64,000 nt of DNA from Desulfurispirillum indicum S5 (GTDB lineage Bacteria; Chrysiogenota; Chrysiogenetes; Chrysiogenales; Chrysiogenaceae), in the NCBI RefSeq assembly GCF_000177635.2, contig NC_014836.1, positions 1,190,001 to 1,254,000 on the forward strand, given 5' to 3'. The position numbers were made by a program, and so were the translations under genes. Shown piece by piece: positions 9,205 to 19,333 of the stretch. The notes under the pieces are model-generated. The model did not search any database. It worked only from the letters and a program-made list of their open reading frames with translations, and was not told the DNA's origin. Position 1 is the first letter of the stretch, and each line of letters begins with the position of its first letter.

Positions 9205-10629
9205 TCAATCCAGGGTAATGATTTGCAGAAAGTTGCTCTCGCCGTGGTGCTCGAAGGGGTAGCTGCTGGTGATAATGACCTTGTCGCCGGTTTTCACCAC
9301 GCCGCGATACTCCGAGATGCGCCGCGCGCTCTCCATCAGCTCCTCAATGGAGTGTACGGGTTCGATAAGTACGGGATGAATACCCCAGAGCAGGCTCAAT
9401 CGCCTGTACAGGCTGACATGGGGAGTGAAGGCCAGTACGGGAATGCGGGGCCGGTGGCGTGAGGCCAGACGGGCAGTACCACCCTTCTGGGTATACACCC
9501 AGACCGCCTTGATGGGAAGCCGGTTGGAAATAGCTTCAATGGCGCCACCAACCGCGTGGGGAACGGCGTCCACATCGGCAAAGTTCATGGCCTCAAGACG
9601 CAGGGCGTGATCCTGCAGCATACCCCGCTCCACTTCGGTTGCGATACGCGCCATCATGCGCACGGCATCCACAGGGTATTTTCCCCGTGCCGTTTCGCCA
9701 CTGAGCATCACCGCGTCGCTGCCATCCAGGATAGCGTTGGCCACATCACTGGCTTCAGCTCTGGTGGGCCGTGGATTGTTTATCATGGACTCCAGCATCT
9801 GCGTTGCCGTTATCACCGGGATCGCGCGCGCATTGGCCATGTGGATAATGCGCTTCTGGATAAGGGGAACCTGCTCCGGCGGAAGTTCAACACCCAGGTC
9901 TCCCCGCGCCACCATGATGCCGTCGGCGATGGAGAGAATCTCCTCCATGCGGTCAACAGCTTCAGGCTTTTCTATCTTGGCGATTATGGGGGTATTTTTG
10001 CCCTTGCCGGCGATGATGGTCTTGAGTTCCTGTACATCGGTGGCGGAACGCACAAAGGAGAGGGCTATGTAGTCCACCTCCTGTTCCAGCCCGAAGCACA
10101 GGTCCTCGTAATCCTTTTCCGTGATGGCCGGGATACTGACCTGAACTCCCGGCAGATTGATACCCTGCTTCTCTGCCAGGGTACCGCCGTTGAGTACTTC
10201 TGTCTGCACACTCCGGTCGTCGGCGGAGATAACCCGCAGCTCGATCAGGCCATCGGAGAGGAGAATGCGATCGCCCTTCTTGACATCCCGCGGCAGGGGG
10301 GTGTAGGTGGTGCTGACCTGTTCATTGTCGCCGATGATATCGTCTATGGTGATGGTGAATGTCTGGCCGACCCGCAGTTCCACTGGCGTGGCGTCCCTGA
10401 GTTTTCCGGTGCGCATCTTGGGCCCCTGAAGATCCTGCAGGATGGCGACGGGAATGCCCATTTCCGTGGAAACTTCACGGATCGTGCGGATCACCTCCGC
10501 GTGATCGCTGTGGGTGCCGTGGGAGAAGTTCAGGCGCGCGACACTCAGACCAGCGCGGATCAGGCTGGTTATAGCCTCTTTTGAGTTCGAAGCTGGACCT
10601 ATGGTGGCAACTATCTTGGTTTTGCGCAT
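9205..10629 (-). CDS. pyk: pyruvate kinase
   Basis: Last step of glycolysis: phosphoenolpyruvate plus ADP to pyruvate plus ATP. The 474-aa protein begins MRKTKIVATIGPASNS, has the B-domain insert, the active-site segment IMVARGDLGVELP and the effector-linked ATQMLESM motif, and a complete C-terminal domain. ATG 10629 follows GGGAGGG; an earlier in-frame ATG lies upstream of this site. It is the first gene of the minus-strand pyk-dut-ribE-glyA-deaminase-symporter run and is divergent from the PfkB kinase gene. Confidence 0.98.
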   Translation of the reverse strand: MRKTKIVATIGPASNSKEAITSLIRAGLSVARLNFSHGTHSDHAEVIRTIREVSTEMGIPVAILQDLQGPKMRTGKLRDATPVELRVGQTFTITIDDIIGDNEQVSTTYTPLPRDVKKGDRILLSDGLIELRVISADDRSVQTEVLNGGTLAEKQGINLPGVQVSIPAITEKDYEDLCFGLEQEVDYIALSFVRSATDVQELKTIIAGKGKNTPIIAKIEKPEAVDRMEEILSIADGIMVARGDLGVELPPEQVPLIQKRIIHMANARAIPVITATQMLESMINNPRPTRAEASDVANAILDGSDAVMLSGETARGKYPVDAVRMMARIATEVERGMLQDHALRLEAMNFADVDAVPHAVGGAIEAISNRLPIKAVWVYTQKGGTARLASRHRPRIPVLAFTPHVSLYRRLSLLWGIHPVLIEPVHSIEELMESARRISEYRGVVKTGDKVIITSSYPFEHHGESNFLQIITLD

Positions 10630-10717
10630 GGTATTTGACCCTCCCAAATGGCAGAAATGTGTGTATACTACACCACAAAGCCTCTTCCTCTCCAGTTCTA
10701 TTTCAAGGAGTACTCAA

Positions 10718-11713
10718 ATGGTCCCCACCTATCACGTCTATGGCATTGGCAACGCATTGGTTGATTACGAATACAGGGTAAGTGATGCCCTGCTGGCTCG
10801 TATGGGCGTGGAAAAAGGGGTGATGACCCTTGTGGATGAGGCTCGTCAGCAGGAAGTGCTGGGTGCCCTGGGGGACACTTTCTGTAAGCGCGCCAGTGGC
10901 GGCTCGGCTGCAAACACCCTGATAGCGGTTTCCCAGCTTGGGGGTCGCGCTTTCTACTCCTGCAAGGTTGCCAGCGATTACAATGGCGACTTTTACTATC
11001 GCGACCTGGTGGCAGCCGGAGTGAATACGAATATCGGCTCTGCAAACCGCGAAGCCGGAGTGACCGGCACCTGCCTGGTCATGGTCAGTGAAGATGCCGA
11101 GCGCACCATGAATACCCACCTTGGCATAACTGCGGCCATTTCGGAAGCGGAGCTGGTGGAAGAGGCGATTCTTGACTCGCAGTACATCTATATGGAAGGG
11201 TATCTGGCCCCTTCGCCGAGTGGGCAGCAGGCGACGCTGAAGGCCCGCCAGATCGCCCGGCGTCATGGCGTCAAGGTGGCACTTACCTTCTCGGATTCCA
11301 ATATGGTGCGTTTTTTCCGTAAGGAGCTCGACCTCATGGTTGGTGATGGCGTGGACATCCTCTTCTGCAATGAAGCGGAAGCACTCCTGTACACCGGCAA
11401 AGCAGACATCTTCGCTGCCGCCGACGCGCTTCGGAACATTGCTGGCACCTTCGCCGTAACGCGCGGTGAGCAGGGAGCCCTGCTGTGGGACGGCAACGCC
11501 ATGGTTGAAGTGCCAACTCCCAGGGTGCAGCCAGTGGACACCAACGGTGCTGGCGATATGTTTGCGGGAGCCTTCCTCTATGGCATAACCCATGGGCTGA
11601 GCTTTCCGGCAGCTGGAAAACTGGCCTGCACAGCGGCAGCGCACGTGGTGACACAGTTCGGACCGCGATTGACCCTGGAGCAGACGCGCCAGCTACTGGA
11701 AGAAATGCACTGA
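10718..11713 (+). CDS. PfkB family sugar/nucleoside kinase (adenosine kinase-like)
   Basis: A ribokinase-fold kinase of 331 aa. The first signature GGSAANT is at 61-67 and the catalytic DTNGAGD, containing the proton-abstracting Asp, at about 274-280. The N-terminal GIGNALVDYE and overall spacing resemble bacterial adenosine-kinase-like members, but the substrate cannot be fixed. Start ATG 10718 follows AAGGAG by 8 nt. The divergent gap with pyk contains a small palindrome (GTGTA-TAC-TACAC, 10661-10673) overlapping a TATACT -10-like hexamer. Confidence 0.88.
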   Translation: MVPTYHVYGIGNALVDYEYRVSDALLARMGVEKGVMTLVDEARQQEVLGALGDTFCKRASGGSAANTLIAVSQLGGRAFYSCKVASDYNGDFYYRDLVAAGVNTNIGSANREAGVTGTCLVMVSEDAERTMNTHLGITAAISEAELVEEAILDSQYIYMEGYLAPSPSGQQATLKARQIARRHGVKVALTFSDSNMVRFFRKELDLMVGDGVDILFCNEAEALLYTGKADIFAAADALRNIAGTFAVTRGEQGALLWDGNAMVEVPTPRVQPVDTNGAGDMFAGAFLYGITHGLSFPAAGKLACTAAAHVVTQFGPRLTLEQTRQLLEEMH

Positions 11714-11801
11714 ATCTGCTACAAGGAGCAGTAAAGAGAAATGCTCCCGGGGTGCTTTGTGCGAGCACCGGTGGCACGCACAACACGGAACAGGATTTTT
11801 T

Positions 11802-12104
11802 ATGTCAAGCAGTAAGCCGCGTATTGAAGAGGAACTGGATCTGGCTGTCAAGGAGCCGCGCCCCTATATGGTGTTGCTGCTCAATGACGACTTCAGCACC
11901 TGGGACTTTGTGGTCGAAGTGCTGGTGCGGGTTTTCCGTAAAACCCGCGACGATGCCGATAAAATTACCTATCACGTTCACCATAATGGTCAGGGCGTTT
12001 GTGGAATCTATCCCTTTGAAATTGCCCAGACAAAGGTTCAGCAGGTGCATGAACTGGCCAAATCCCGTGGGTATCCCCTGCGCTGCGTGATGCGGGAGGT
12101 GTGA
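11802..12104 (+). CDS. clpS: ClpS adaptor protein
   Basis: The 100-aa adaptor that delivers N-degron substrates to ClpAP. The conserved LLNDDFSTWDFVVEVL motif lies around residues 28-43 and the HHNGQGVCGIYPFEIA segment around 68-83. Start ATG 11802 gives the standard MSSS-type N-terminus. It is followed 2 bases later by clpA, the usual pairing, so the two are co-transcribed. Confidence 0.96.
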   Translation: MSSSKPRIEEELDLAVKEPRPYMVLLLNDDFSTWDFVVEVLVRVFRKTRDDADKITYHVHHNGQGVCGIYPFEIAQTKVQQVHELAKSRGYPLRCVMREV

Positions 12105-12106
12105 CC

Positions 12107-14350
12107 ATGATCAGCAAAGCCCTGAACCAGGTACTGTCTGCAGCCTTTCAGGATGCCAAGGAGCGAGGCCATGAATACCTGACCCTTGACCATCTGCTGT
12201 ATGTCCTGCTCGATGACACCACGGTGAGCCAGGTCATACGCGAGTGCAACGGCAACCTGGAAATATTGAAAAATCAGCTGAACGAGTTTCTGGGGACACT
12301 GGAGTGCTTGCCGGAGGGAACCCGTGAAGATCCTGTGCAGACGGTGGCATTTCAGCGGGTGGTGCAGCGGGTGATCATCCATATCCAGAGCGCCGGCAAA
12401 GAGTTTGCTGACACCACTGATTTGCTGGCAGCCATGTTCATGGAAAATCACTCCATGGGAATCTACTATCTGCGCTCCCAGGGGATTGAGCGGGTGGACG
12501 TGCTGGAAGTTATATCCCATGGTCTGGCCGTTCAGGAGGAGCGGCCGGTGGACGAGTCCCGGCACGACGAAGGAGTGACCGATGAGAAAACCGCTGACGG
12601 CAGCAAACACTCCATGCTGGAAAAGTACACGCGGGAGCTGGTGCAGGCTGCCCGAGATGGCCAGATTGACCCCATTGTCGGCCGCGAACGCGAGCTGCAT
12701 CGCACCATGCAGATCCTCTGCCGACGCAAGAAAAACAATCCGATTCTCATCGGCGAACCAGGAGTCGGCAAGACGGCCATAGCCGAAGGACTGGCTCTGA
12801 AAATAGCAGAGAGCACTGTTCCCGCGCCGCTCAAGGACGCGCGGGTCTACCTGCTGGATATGGGTGGCCTGCTGGCGGGTACCCGTTATCGCGGCGACTT
12901 TGAAAAGCGTCTCAAGGCCATCGTGGCAGAGCTGCAGAAGGATGCCGCCAACAGTATTCTCTTTATTGACGAAATTCATACCATTGTAGGTGCCGGTTCT
13001 ACAGGCGGAGGCTCCATGGATGCCTCCAATATCCTCAAGCCGGCCCTGGCTTCGGGAAAACTGCGCTGCATAGGTGCTACTACTTTTTCGGAGTATCGCA
13101 ACAATTTCAAAAAAGATACTGCCCTGAGCCGTCGCTTCCAGAATGTGGACGTTGGCGAGCCTTCCATTGAAGAGGCCGTTGCCATCCTGCGCGGGCTGAA
13201 GTCCCACTATGAAGCCCATCACGGGGTACAGTACAATCGCACCGCCCTGCGCGCCTGTGTGGAACTTTCCAGCCGCTATATTACCGAGCGATTTCTGCCC
13301 GACAAGGCCATCGACCTCATGGATGAAACCGGTGCCGCTTTTCGCATGCTCAGCGGCAGCCGCAGGCGCAAGACTGTCACTGTTTCCGATGTGGAAAAGG
13401 TCGTGGCGACCATGGCGAAGATTCCGGAAAAAACGGCCACCCTCTCCGAGAAACAGCGTTTGCGTACCCTGGAAGAAGATATGCTCCGCCGCATCTTCGG
13501 GCAGGGTAACGCCATTACGCAACTGAGTCGCTCCATCAAACGCTCCCGTGCCGGGCTTGGCAATCCGCGCAAACCCATGGGATCATTTCTCTTCACTGGT
13601 CCTACCGGCGTCGGCAAGACCGAGGTCAGCCGGCAGCTGGCAGAGCTTTTGGGCGTTCACTTTCAGCGCTTTGACATGAGCGAATACATGGAAAAGCACG
13701 CCGTGGCGCGCCTGATCGGCTCACCGCCGGGTTATGTGGGTTTTGAGCAGGGGGGGCTGCTGACGGAGACCATTCGCCGCCATCCCCACTGTGTGTTGCT
13801 GTTGGATGAAGTGGAAAAGGCCCACCAGGATATTATGAATATCCTGCTGCAGGTCATGGATCATGCCACTCTGACCGATAACACGGGGGCCACAGCGGAT
13901 TTTCGCAATGTCATCCTGATCATGACCAGCAATTGTGGGGTCACCGAACCCGCCAGCCTCGGTTTTGGCAGCTCTCTGCAGCCACGCGCCGCCGATGCCG
14001 TCGAGCGATTTTTCTCACCGGAATTCCGCAACCGGCTGGACGCCATGATCGCCTTTGCGCCCCTTGATCAGTCGGTTATGCGTCGCATTGTTGATAAATT
14101 CATTGCAGAATTGTCAATCCAGCTGGAAGAAAAGAATGTGTCCATAGCCATCAGCGAAAAGGCTGCCGACTTTCTGGCCCGCAAGGGGTACAGTCCGAAA
14201 TTCGGTGCCAGGCCTCTGGCCAACCTTATTCAACAGGAGATTCACGATCCCCTGGCCGAAGAGATACTCTTTGGGCAGCTGGAAAAGGGTGGCATCGTCC
14301 AAGTGGATTACAATGACAGCGCGGATGCCCTGTGTTTTCATTACCAGTGA
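12107..14350 (+). CDS. clpA: ATP-dependent Clp protease ATP-binding subunit ClpA
   Basis: AAA+ unfoldase of 747 aa that feeds substrates to ClpP. The N-domain (about 1-145) is followed by AAA-1 with Walker A GEPGVGKT and Walker B ILFIDEIH, and AAA-2 with GPTGVGKT and [10 protein letters not shown]; the C-terminal sensor-2 region [11 protein letters not shown] is intact. There is no long ClpB-type coiled-coil between the domains. ATG 12107 follows GGGAGG by 7 nt; an in-frame GTG six bases upstream lies inside the clpS stop. clpP is not in the window. Confidence 0.97.
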   Translation: MISKALNQVLSAAFQDAKERGHEYLTLDHLLYVLLDDTTVSQVIRECNGNLEILKNQLNEFLGTLECLPEGTREDPVQTVAFQRVVQRVIIHIQSAGKEFADTTDLLAAMFMENHSMGIYYLRSQGIERVDVLEVISHGLAVQEERPVDESRHDEGVTDEKTADGSKHSMLEKYTRELVQAARDGQIDPIVGRERELHRTMQILCRRKKNNPILIGEPGVGKTAIAEGLALKIAESTVPAPLKDARVYLLDMGGLLAGTRYRGDFEKRLKAIVAELQKDAANSILFIDEIHTIVGAGSTGGGSMDASNILKPALASGKLRCIGATTFSEYRNNFKKDTALSRRFQNVDVGEPSIEEAVAILRGLKSHYEAHHGVQYNRTALRACVELSSRYITERFLPDKAIDLMDETGAAFRMLSGSRRRKTVTVSDVEKVVATMAKIPEKTATLSEKQRLRTLEEDMLRRIFGQGNAITQLSRSIKRSRAGLGNPRKPMGSFLFTGPTGVGKTEVSRQLAELLGVHFQRFDMSEYMEKHAVARLIGSPPGYVGFEQGGLLTETIRRHPHCVLLLDEVEKAHQDIMNILLQVMDHATLTDNTGATADFRNVILIMTSNCGVTEPASLGFGSSLQPRAADAVERFFSPEFRNRLDAMIAFAPLDQSVMRRIVDKFIAELSIQLEEKNVSIAISEKAADFLARKGYSPKFGARPLANLIQQEIHDPLAEEILFGQLEKGGIVQVDYNDSADALCFHYQ

Positions 14351-14408
14351 TCGGGGCACACCGCAATGGTGGGCCTGAAAGGCAGTGCTGTGCACAACGG
14401 GCGGTGAG

Positions 14409-16262
14409 ATGCGCGTGAACTGCTCAACCGCCGGTGTCTTTTTCCTGGCAGCGCTGCTGTTCCTGTGGCTGCTGCATGGCGCATGGCACTGGCTGTACCT
14501 GGGGCCGCCAGGTCTGACACAGCTTCTCGCCTGGCAGGTCTGGCTGTTCTGCGCCACCATTGCCCTGATGGTGACCGGGGCTGGTGCGCTGGCATGCCGC
14601 TCCTTTTTGCGTGGTGGTGCCATTGTCAATATCACGGGGCTGCGCTACGAGGAGATGTGGAACACGGCCCTTTTCTTTAGTGGTTATGGCGTCTGGGAGT
14701 GGTTTCCCTCCGAAGGCCGGCTGAAGTGCTCTATCATGTGGAGGCAGATGCAGGGGCTTTCCGACGATATTTCTGAATCCGAGGTACTGAGAGACTGGCT
14801 TGAACGCATTCACCCCGATGATATCAATATCATGCAGGCTCGGGTGCAGGAGATCATCGAAGGTGGTGGCGACGTCTTTGAGAGTGAGTACCGGGTGCGC
14901 AATGCGGCTACCTCCGAGTATATGTGGGTGCTGGACAAAGGGCGCGTATTGCGTCGCGGCAGCGATGGTCAGGCGTTGCACATTGTGGGTATCAACACCG
15001 ATATTTCGCGACGCAAAACCATTGAAGAAGAATTGCGCAAAGCGAAGGAGAACCTGGCTGAAGCGCAGCAGGTGGCCCATGTGGGGAGCTGGGAGTGGGA
15101 TCTGAACACCGATCAGGTCACCTGGTCCGATGAGCTTTTTCGGCTGTTTGGCTACGATCCTGGTGAAGTGGCCAACGGCTCTGTCAATACACCATCTATC
15201 TATGACCCCGGTTACTGGGATCCCAACGACTGGTATAAGCTGCAGATGGCCGTGGCCGGAGCCATGGCCGATGGCGAAGAGTATGAGCTGGATTTGAGGG
15301 TACATCGCAGCGACGCGAAGCCCTGTTACGTCTTTGTACGCCTCAAGCCCATCCACGATGAAAATGGGGCAATTGCCAAACTGGTGGGAGTGGTCATGGA
15401 TATCACGGCCCGCAAGGAGATGGAACAGAAGCTCAAGGAAATCAACCTGACCCTGGAGCAGCGCATTGAGGAGGAGATGGCCAAGCGCACCAGACATCAG
15501 GAGCTCTTTGTGCAGCAGTCAAAGATGGCGGCCATGGGAGACATGATCGGCGTCATCGCTCACCAGTGGTCCCAGCCCCTGAACGCCATTGGCCTGCAGG
15601 CCCAGTTCATGATGTATGACTTTGAGAGCCATGATAAAGCCTATTTTCAGGACGCCTCCGACACCATCATGCGGCAGGTCGAGTTCATGACCCAGACCCT
15701 CAAATCCTTCCGTGACTTTTTCAAACCGACGCGGGAAAAGACCGTCTTCCACGTGGGCAAAGCCATAGAAATCATCGTGGACCTCTTCGGAGTACAGTTC
15801 ACCAAACACAATATCCATATCACCATTGACGCCGGGGGGGTGGATTACGCCAGCCTCCATGTGCTGGGCCTGCCCAACGAATTCAAGCAGGTGGTCCTGA
15901 ATATGCTGCTCAATGCCCGTGACGCTATTCTGGATTTCATAAAACAGCATGGGGACAGTGACGGGGAGCACTTTATCCGCGTGGTTTTCGAGGAGGAGGC
16001 TGGAGTCATCCGCATCCGTATTCTCGATACAGGTGGTGGTATCCCAGCTGAAATCAAAGATCAGATATTCGACTACTACTTCTCAACCAAGGGCAGTGCC
16101 GGAACCGGTATCGGCCTCTATATCTCCAGAATCATCATCGAGCAGAACATGGGGGGGCGGATTCTGGTCAGCAACTGGGAGCGGGGAGCTGAGTTCACCC
16201 TGCAGCTGTGTCGTGCCGAACCTGCCACTGGGCAGGAAGAAACCCTGCCGGACTTCCACTGA
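14409..16262 (+). CDS. PAS-domain sensor histidine kinase
   Basis: Membrane sensor kinase of 617 aa. Two hydrophobic segments (about 6-30 and 38-62) leave almost no periplasmic domain. Two PAS/PAC units follow (about 80-205 and 215-345), then a coiled-coil and a HisKA H-box, IAHQWSQPLNAIG, whose His is the phosphorylation site (near residue 382), then an ATPase domain with N-box NMLLNARDAI, G1 DTGGGIP and G2 GTGIGLYIS. No response regulator is adjacent, so it is an orphan kinase in this window. Start ATG 14409 with a GGTGAG-like site was preferred to an upstream GTG. The ligand is unknown. Confidence 0.92.
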   Translation: MRVNCSTAGVFFLAALLFLWLLHGAWHWLYLGPPGLTQLLAWQVWLFCATIALMVTGAGALACRSFLRGGAIVNITGLRYEEMWNTALFFSGYGVWEWFPSEGRLKCSIMWRQMQGLSDDISESEVLRDWLERIHPDDINIMQARVQEIIEGGGDVFESEYRVRNAATSEYMWVLDKGRVLRRGSDGQALHIVGINTDISRRKTIEEELRKAKENLAEAQQVAHVGSWEWDLNTDQVTWSDELFRLFGYDPGEVANGSVNTPSIYDPGYWDPNDWYKLQMAVAGAMADGEEYELDLRVHRSDAKPCYVFVRLKPIHDENGAIAKLVGVVMDITARKEMEQKLKEINLTLEQRIEEEMAKRTRHQELFVQQSKMAAMGDMIGVIAHQWSQPLNAIGLQAQFMMYDFESHDKAYFQDASDTIMRQVEFMTQTLKSFRDFFKPTREKTVFHVGKAIEIIVDLFGVQFTKHNIHITIDAGGVDYASLHVLGLPNEFKQVVLNMLLNARDAILDFIKQHGDSDGEHFIRVVFEEEAGVIRIRILDTGGGIPAEIKDQIFDYYFSTKGSAGTGIGLYISRIIIEQNMGGRILVSNWERGAEFTLQLCRAEPATGQEETLPDFH

Positions 16263-16276
16263 CAGCGCCCGTTTCG

Positions 16277-19200
16277 TTACGATTCACCGTGAAGAGTTTC
16301 TCCACGCTTTGCCATAACCCAGTGGTAGACAATGGGTATAATAAAGAGGCTGATGGCCGTTGAGCTGAACAGTCCACCAATGACCGCGCGGGCCATGGGC
16401 GCCTGGGCCTCGCTTCCCTCGCCGATCCCCAGAGCCAGAGGCATCAGTGCCAACATGGTGGTCAGGGATGTCATCAGCACTGGTCGAAAGCGGCGCTTGG
16501 CCGACTCTATTCCCGCCTGCAGCGCGCTCAATCCGTCTCTGGCCTGCAGGCGAATGGCGTAATCGACGATGAGGATGGCATTGTTGACGACAATACCCGC
16601 CAGCATCATCATGCCGATCAGCGACTGCATGTTGATGGTGCTGCCGGAAATCCACAGCGCCATGATAGCTCCGATAAAAGCCATGGGGACAGAGACCATG
16701 ACGATGAGGGGCGCTTTCACGGACTCGTAGAGGGCCGCCAGGATCATGAAGACCAGCAGCACAGCCAGGCTGATCATGATGATGAGCTCACGGAAGGCCT
16801 TCTGCTGCTCCTGAAAGTCCGACTCCAGGGTGGCGGAATACTCCGCTGACATCTCCAGCCCGATCAGCAGCTCTTCGATATCCCGTCCGATACTGCCGAT
16901 ATCGCGCCCTTCGTTATTGGCGGAAAGCGAAAGAAACCGCTGCTGATTGCGTCGGTTGATCTCCCGTGGCCCATCGGCACTCTCTATGCTGACCAGCTGG
17001 CGGAGTACGACTGTCTGACCGCTCTCACTGCGCACCCGCAGGTTGCCGATGGCATCCAGGTCACCCCGGCCCTCTCCCTCAATGGCAAGGTATACAGGTG
17101 ATTCTCTGCCATCCTTGCGCAGCAGACTGACTTGATAACCATCCATGCTGGCGCGGATGGCGCGCATGACATCCTCCACCTGCACGCCCATGCGACTGGT
17201 CAGGTCGTGGTTGACCCGCAGGTGCGTTTCCACCGAAGAGGCAAACTGCCCGCGGCGCACATCGGTGATGCCAGGGATGGTCGCCAGCTCCGCTTCAATG
17301 ATATCCCCCCAGCGCTCCAGTTCCGCGATATTGTGCCCCCTGATGACGACTTCAAGGCGGTCATCATCGGTACTGCTGAGCATGCGCATAATGAAGAGCC
17401 CCTGCTCGGCACGGGTACGCACAATGGTTCCCGGGCTGAGCTTTATCTGGCGGCGAAGGTCACTGGCGATCTGTTCGCTGGAGCGCTGGCGCTGGGAGGG
17501 TGGCAGCAGGGAAAGTCGAACTTCCGCCCGCCCGTTGCGGCTCACCCGCGTGTCGTAGGCGCGAAGCTCTGGTGTCAGCTGGCGCAGCTGTTCCTCAAGG
17601 CTGCGCACCTGTTCGTCCAGAACGTTCATGCGGGTGCCCAGGGGCATTTCCACGAAGATGCGCACGCTGCTTTCGTCAGCCGCGGGCATGAATTCGCTGC
17701 CGAGCCTGGTGGCCACATTCAAGGAGAGAATGAAGAGCAGCGCCACCATGGCAAAGGTGCCGAAGCGACGTTGCACAGAGAAGTGCAGCACCCTTTCATA
17801 GGCGTTCTGCATCCGGTTGAAGATCCGCAGCAGTGCCGAACTCCACCGGGAAGTGTGCGCCCCCCTGGTATTGCCGCCACAGTTGAGGACGGGCACCAGC
17901 AGCAGGGCCATAATCAGCGAGCACAGCAGGGCAAAGGCTACCACATAGGCCATCTGGCGAAACATCAGCCCCGAGATACCTTCAGTGAAAAACAGGGGGA
18001 GAAAAATGACCATGGTGGTCAGGGTACTGGCGATGATGGCGGGAGTTACCTGACGTGCGCCAAGGGATGCCGTCTGCCGCGTGTCCCAGGGAGGAGTGCG
18101 GCGCAGAAAGTTGATATTTTCCTGAACCACGATGGAGTTGTCCACCATCATGCCGATTCCCAGAGCAAGGCCGCCCAGGGTCATGATATTGAGGCTCAGT
18201 CCCGAGAAATAAACCGGCACAAAGGTCGCCACTACCGAGACGGGAATGGCCGTCGCCACGGCAACGGTACTGCGGATATCACGCAGGAAGAAGAGCAGCA
18301 CAATGACCGCCAGGCTGCCCCCGTACAGCATGGAGTAGCTGATATTGGCAATGGCCCGTTGAATGTAGGTGGACGTATCCGACAGGGTGATCATGCGAAA
18401 CTGGGGAAAGGCCCGCTCAATGTGCAGCATCTCCCGTTTGACCCGCTCGGCCACCTCAACGGTGTTGCTGCCATCCTGCTTGCGCACGGCGATGCGCACC
18501 CCAGGCTCTCCGTTGATGCGGGTTATGCGCTCCTGCCGGACATGCCCCTCTTCGATGGTGGCAATCTGGTGCAGGCGGATAATGTTGTCATTGCGCCGTT
18601 CGACGATGATATCGGGAAAGTCCTCCAGCCCCTGCAGTCGGCTTGGGTAACGCAGCTGATACTCAAAGTCACCGCGCTGAATCTCGCCGAAGGAGTAGTC
18701 GCGGTTGGCCTCTTCCACGGCCCTTTGCACCTGCTGTAGGGTCAGGGAGTAGGACTCCAGGGCCACCGGGTTGACTCTGATGGTGATTTGCCGCTCACGG
18801 CCACCCCATACCTCTATACCAGCGACACCGGCAATGCGCTCCAGGCGGGAGCCGATCTCTTCCTCGGCGATATGGCGCAGGGTAGCCGGGTCGAGATTGG
18901 CAGTGGCGCCCAGGATGAGAATCGGAGCGGCGGAGACATCGAACTTGCGCAACTGGGGGCGGTCGATCCCCTCGGGAAGAGTGCGCATGGCCCTGTCAAG
19001 ACGGTCGCGGATATCGTTGGCGGCGACGTCCAGATCCGTACCCCAGGTAAAGCTGAGACGAATCACACTGGTGCCACGGGAGGAGGTGGAGTTGATGGTC
19101 TCAATACCACTGATGATGCCCAGGGCCCGCTCCAGGGGAATGGTGACCAGGCGCTCCACCTCTTCGGGGCTGGCGTTATCGTAGGTGGTGACGACACTCA

Positions 19201-19333
19201 GAGTCGGATAGGTCATGTCGGGCATCAGGTCGATGGGCAGCCGTGAGAGGGAAAGCAGGCCGAAGAACACCGCGACCATGATGACCATGATGGTGCCGAT
19301 AGGGCGTTGTACTGCTAAAGATGAAGGGTTCAT
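16277..19333 (-). CDS. RND family efflux transporter permease (HAE1/AcrB-type)
   Basis: Inner-membrane proton-driven exporter of 1018 aa, the usual length, with 12 predicted helices and two large periplasmic loops. The N-terminus (AVQRPIGTIMVIMVAVFFGL) and the repeated second half (MISLAVLLVFMILAALYES) are typical. In the fourth helix the proton-relay motif reads GIGMMVDNSIV, so the second acidic residue of the common DD pair is Asn; this variant is common in some RND branches. It starts inside the adaptor gene by an ATGA overlap. No outer-membrane factor gene is adjacent. The substrate is unknown. Confidence 0.95.
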   Translation of the reverse strand: MNPSSLAVQRPIGTIMVIMVAVFFGLLSLSRLPIDLMPDMTYPTLSVVTTYDNASPEEVERLVTIPLERALGIISGIETINSTSSRGTSVIRLSFTWGTDLDVAANDIRDRLDRAMRTLPEGIDRPQLRKFDVSAAPILILGATANLDPATLRHIAEEEIGSRLERIAGVAGIEVWGGRERQITIRVNPVALESYSLTLQQVQRAVEEANRDYSFGEIQRGDFEYQLRYPSRLQGLEDFPDIIVERRNDNIIRLHQIATIEEGHVRQERITRINGEPGVRIAVRKQDGSNTVEVAERVKREMLHIERAFPQFRMITLSDTSTYIQRAIANISYSMLYGGSLAVIVLLFFLRDIRSTVAVATAIPVSVVATFVPVYFSGLSLNIMTLGGLALGIGMMVDNSIVVQENINFLRRTPPWDTRQTASLGARQVTPAIIASTLTTMVIFLPLFFTEGISGLMFRQMAYVVAFALLCSLIMALLLVPVLNCGGNTRGAHTSRWSSALLRIFNRMQNAYERVLHFSVQRRFGTFAMVALLFILSLNVATRLGSEFMPAADESSVRIFVEMPLGTRMNVLDEQVRSLEEQLRQLTPELRAYDTRVSRNGRAEVRLSLLPPSQRQRSSEQIASDLRRQIKLSPGTIVRTRAEQGLFIMRMLSSTDDDRLEVVIRGHNIAELERWGDIIEAELATIPGITDVRRGQFASSVETHLRVNHDLTSRMGVQVEDVMRAIRASMDGYQVSLLRKDGRESPVYLAIEGEGRGDLDAIGNLRVRSESGQTVVLRQLVSIESADGPREINRRNQQRFLSLSANNEGRDIGSIGRDIEELLIGLEMSAEYSATLESDFQEQQKAFRELIIMISLAVLLVFMILAALYESVKAPLIVMVSVPMAFIGAIMALWISGSTINMQSLIGMMMLAGIVVNNAILIVDYAIRLQARDGLSALQAGIESAKRRFRPVLMTSLTTMLALMPLALGIGEGSEAQAPMARAVIGGLFSSTAISLFIIPIVYHWVMAKRGETLHGES

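Noticed and set aside
12038-13522. A 494-codon open frame antisense to clpA
   Set aside because: Shadow of a certain gene with no start signal of its own.
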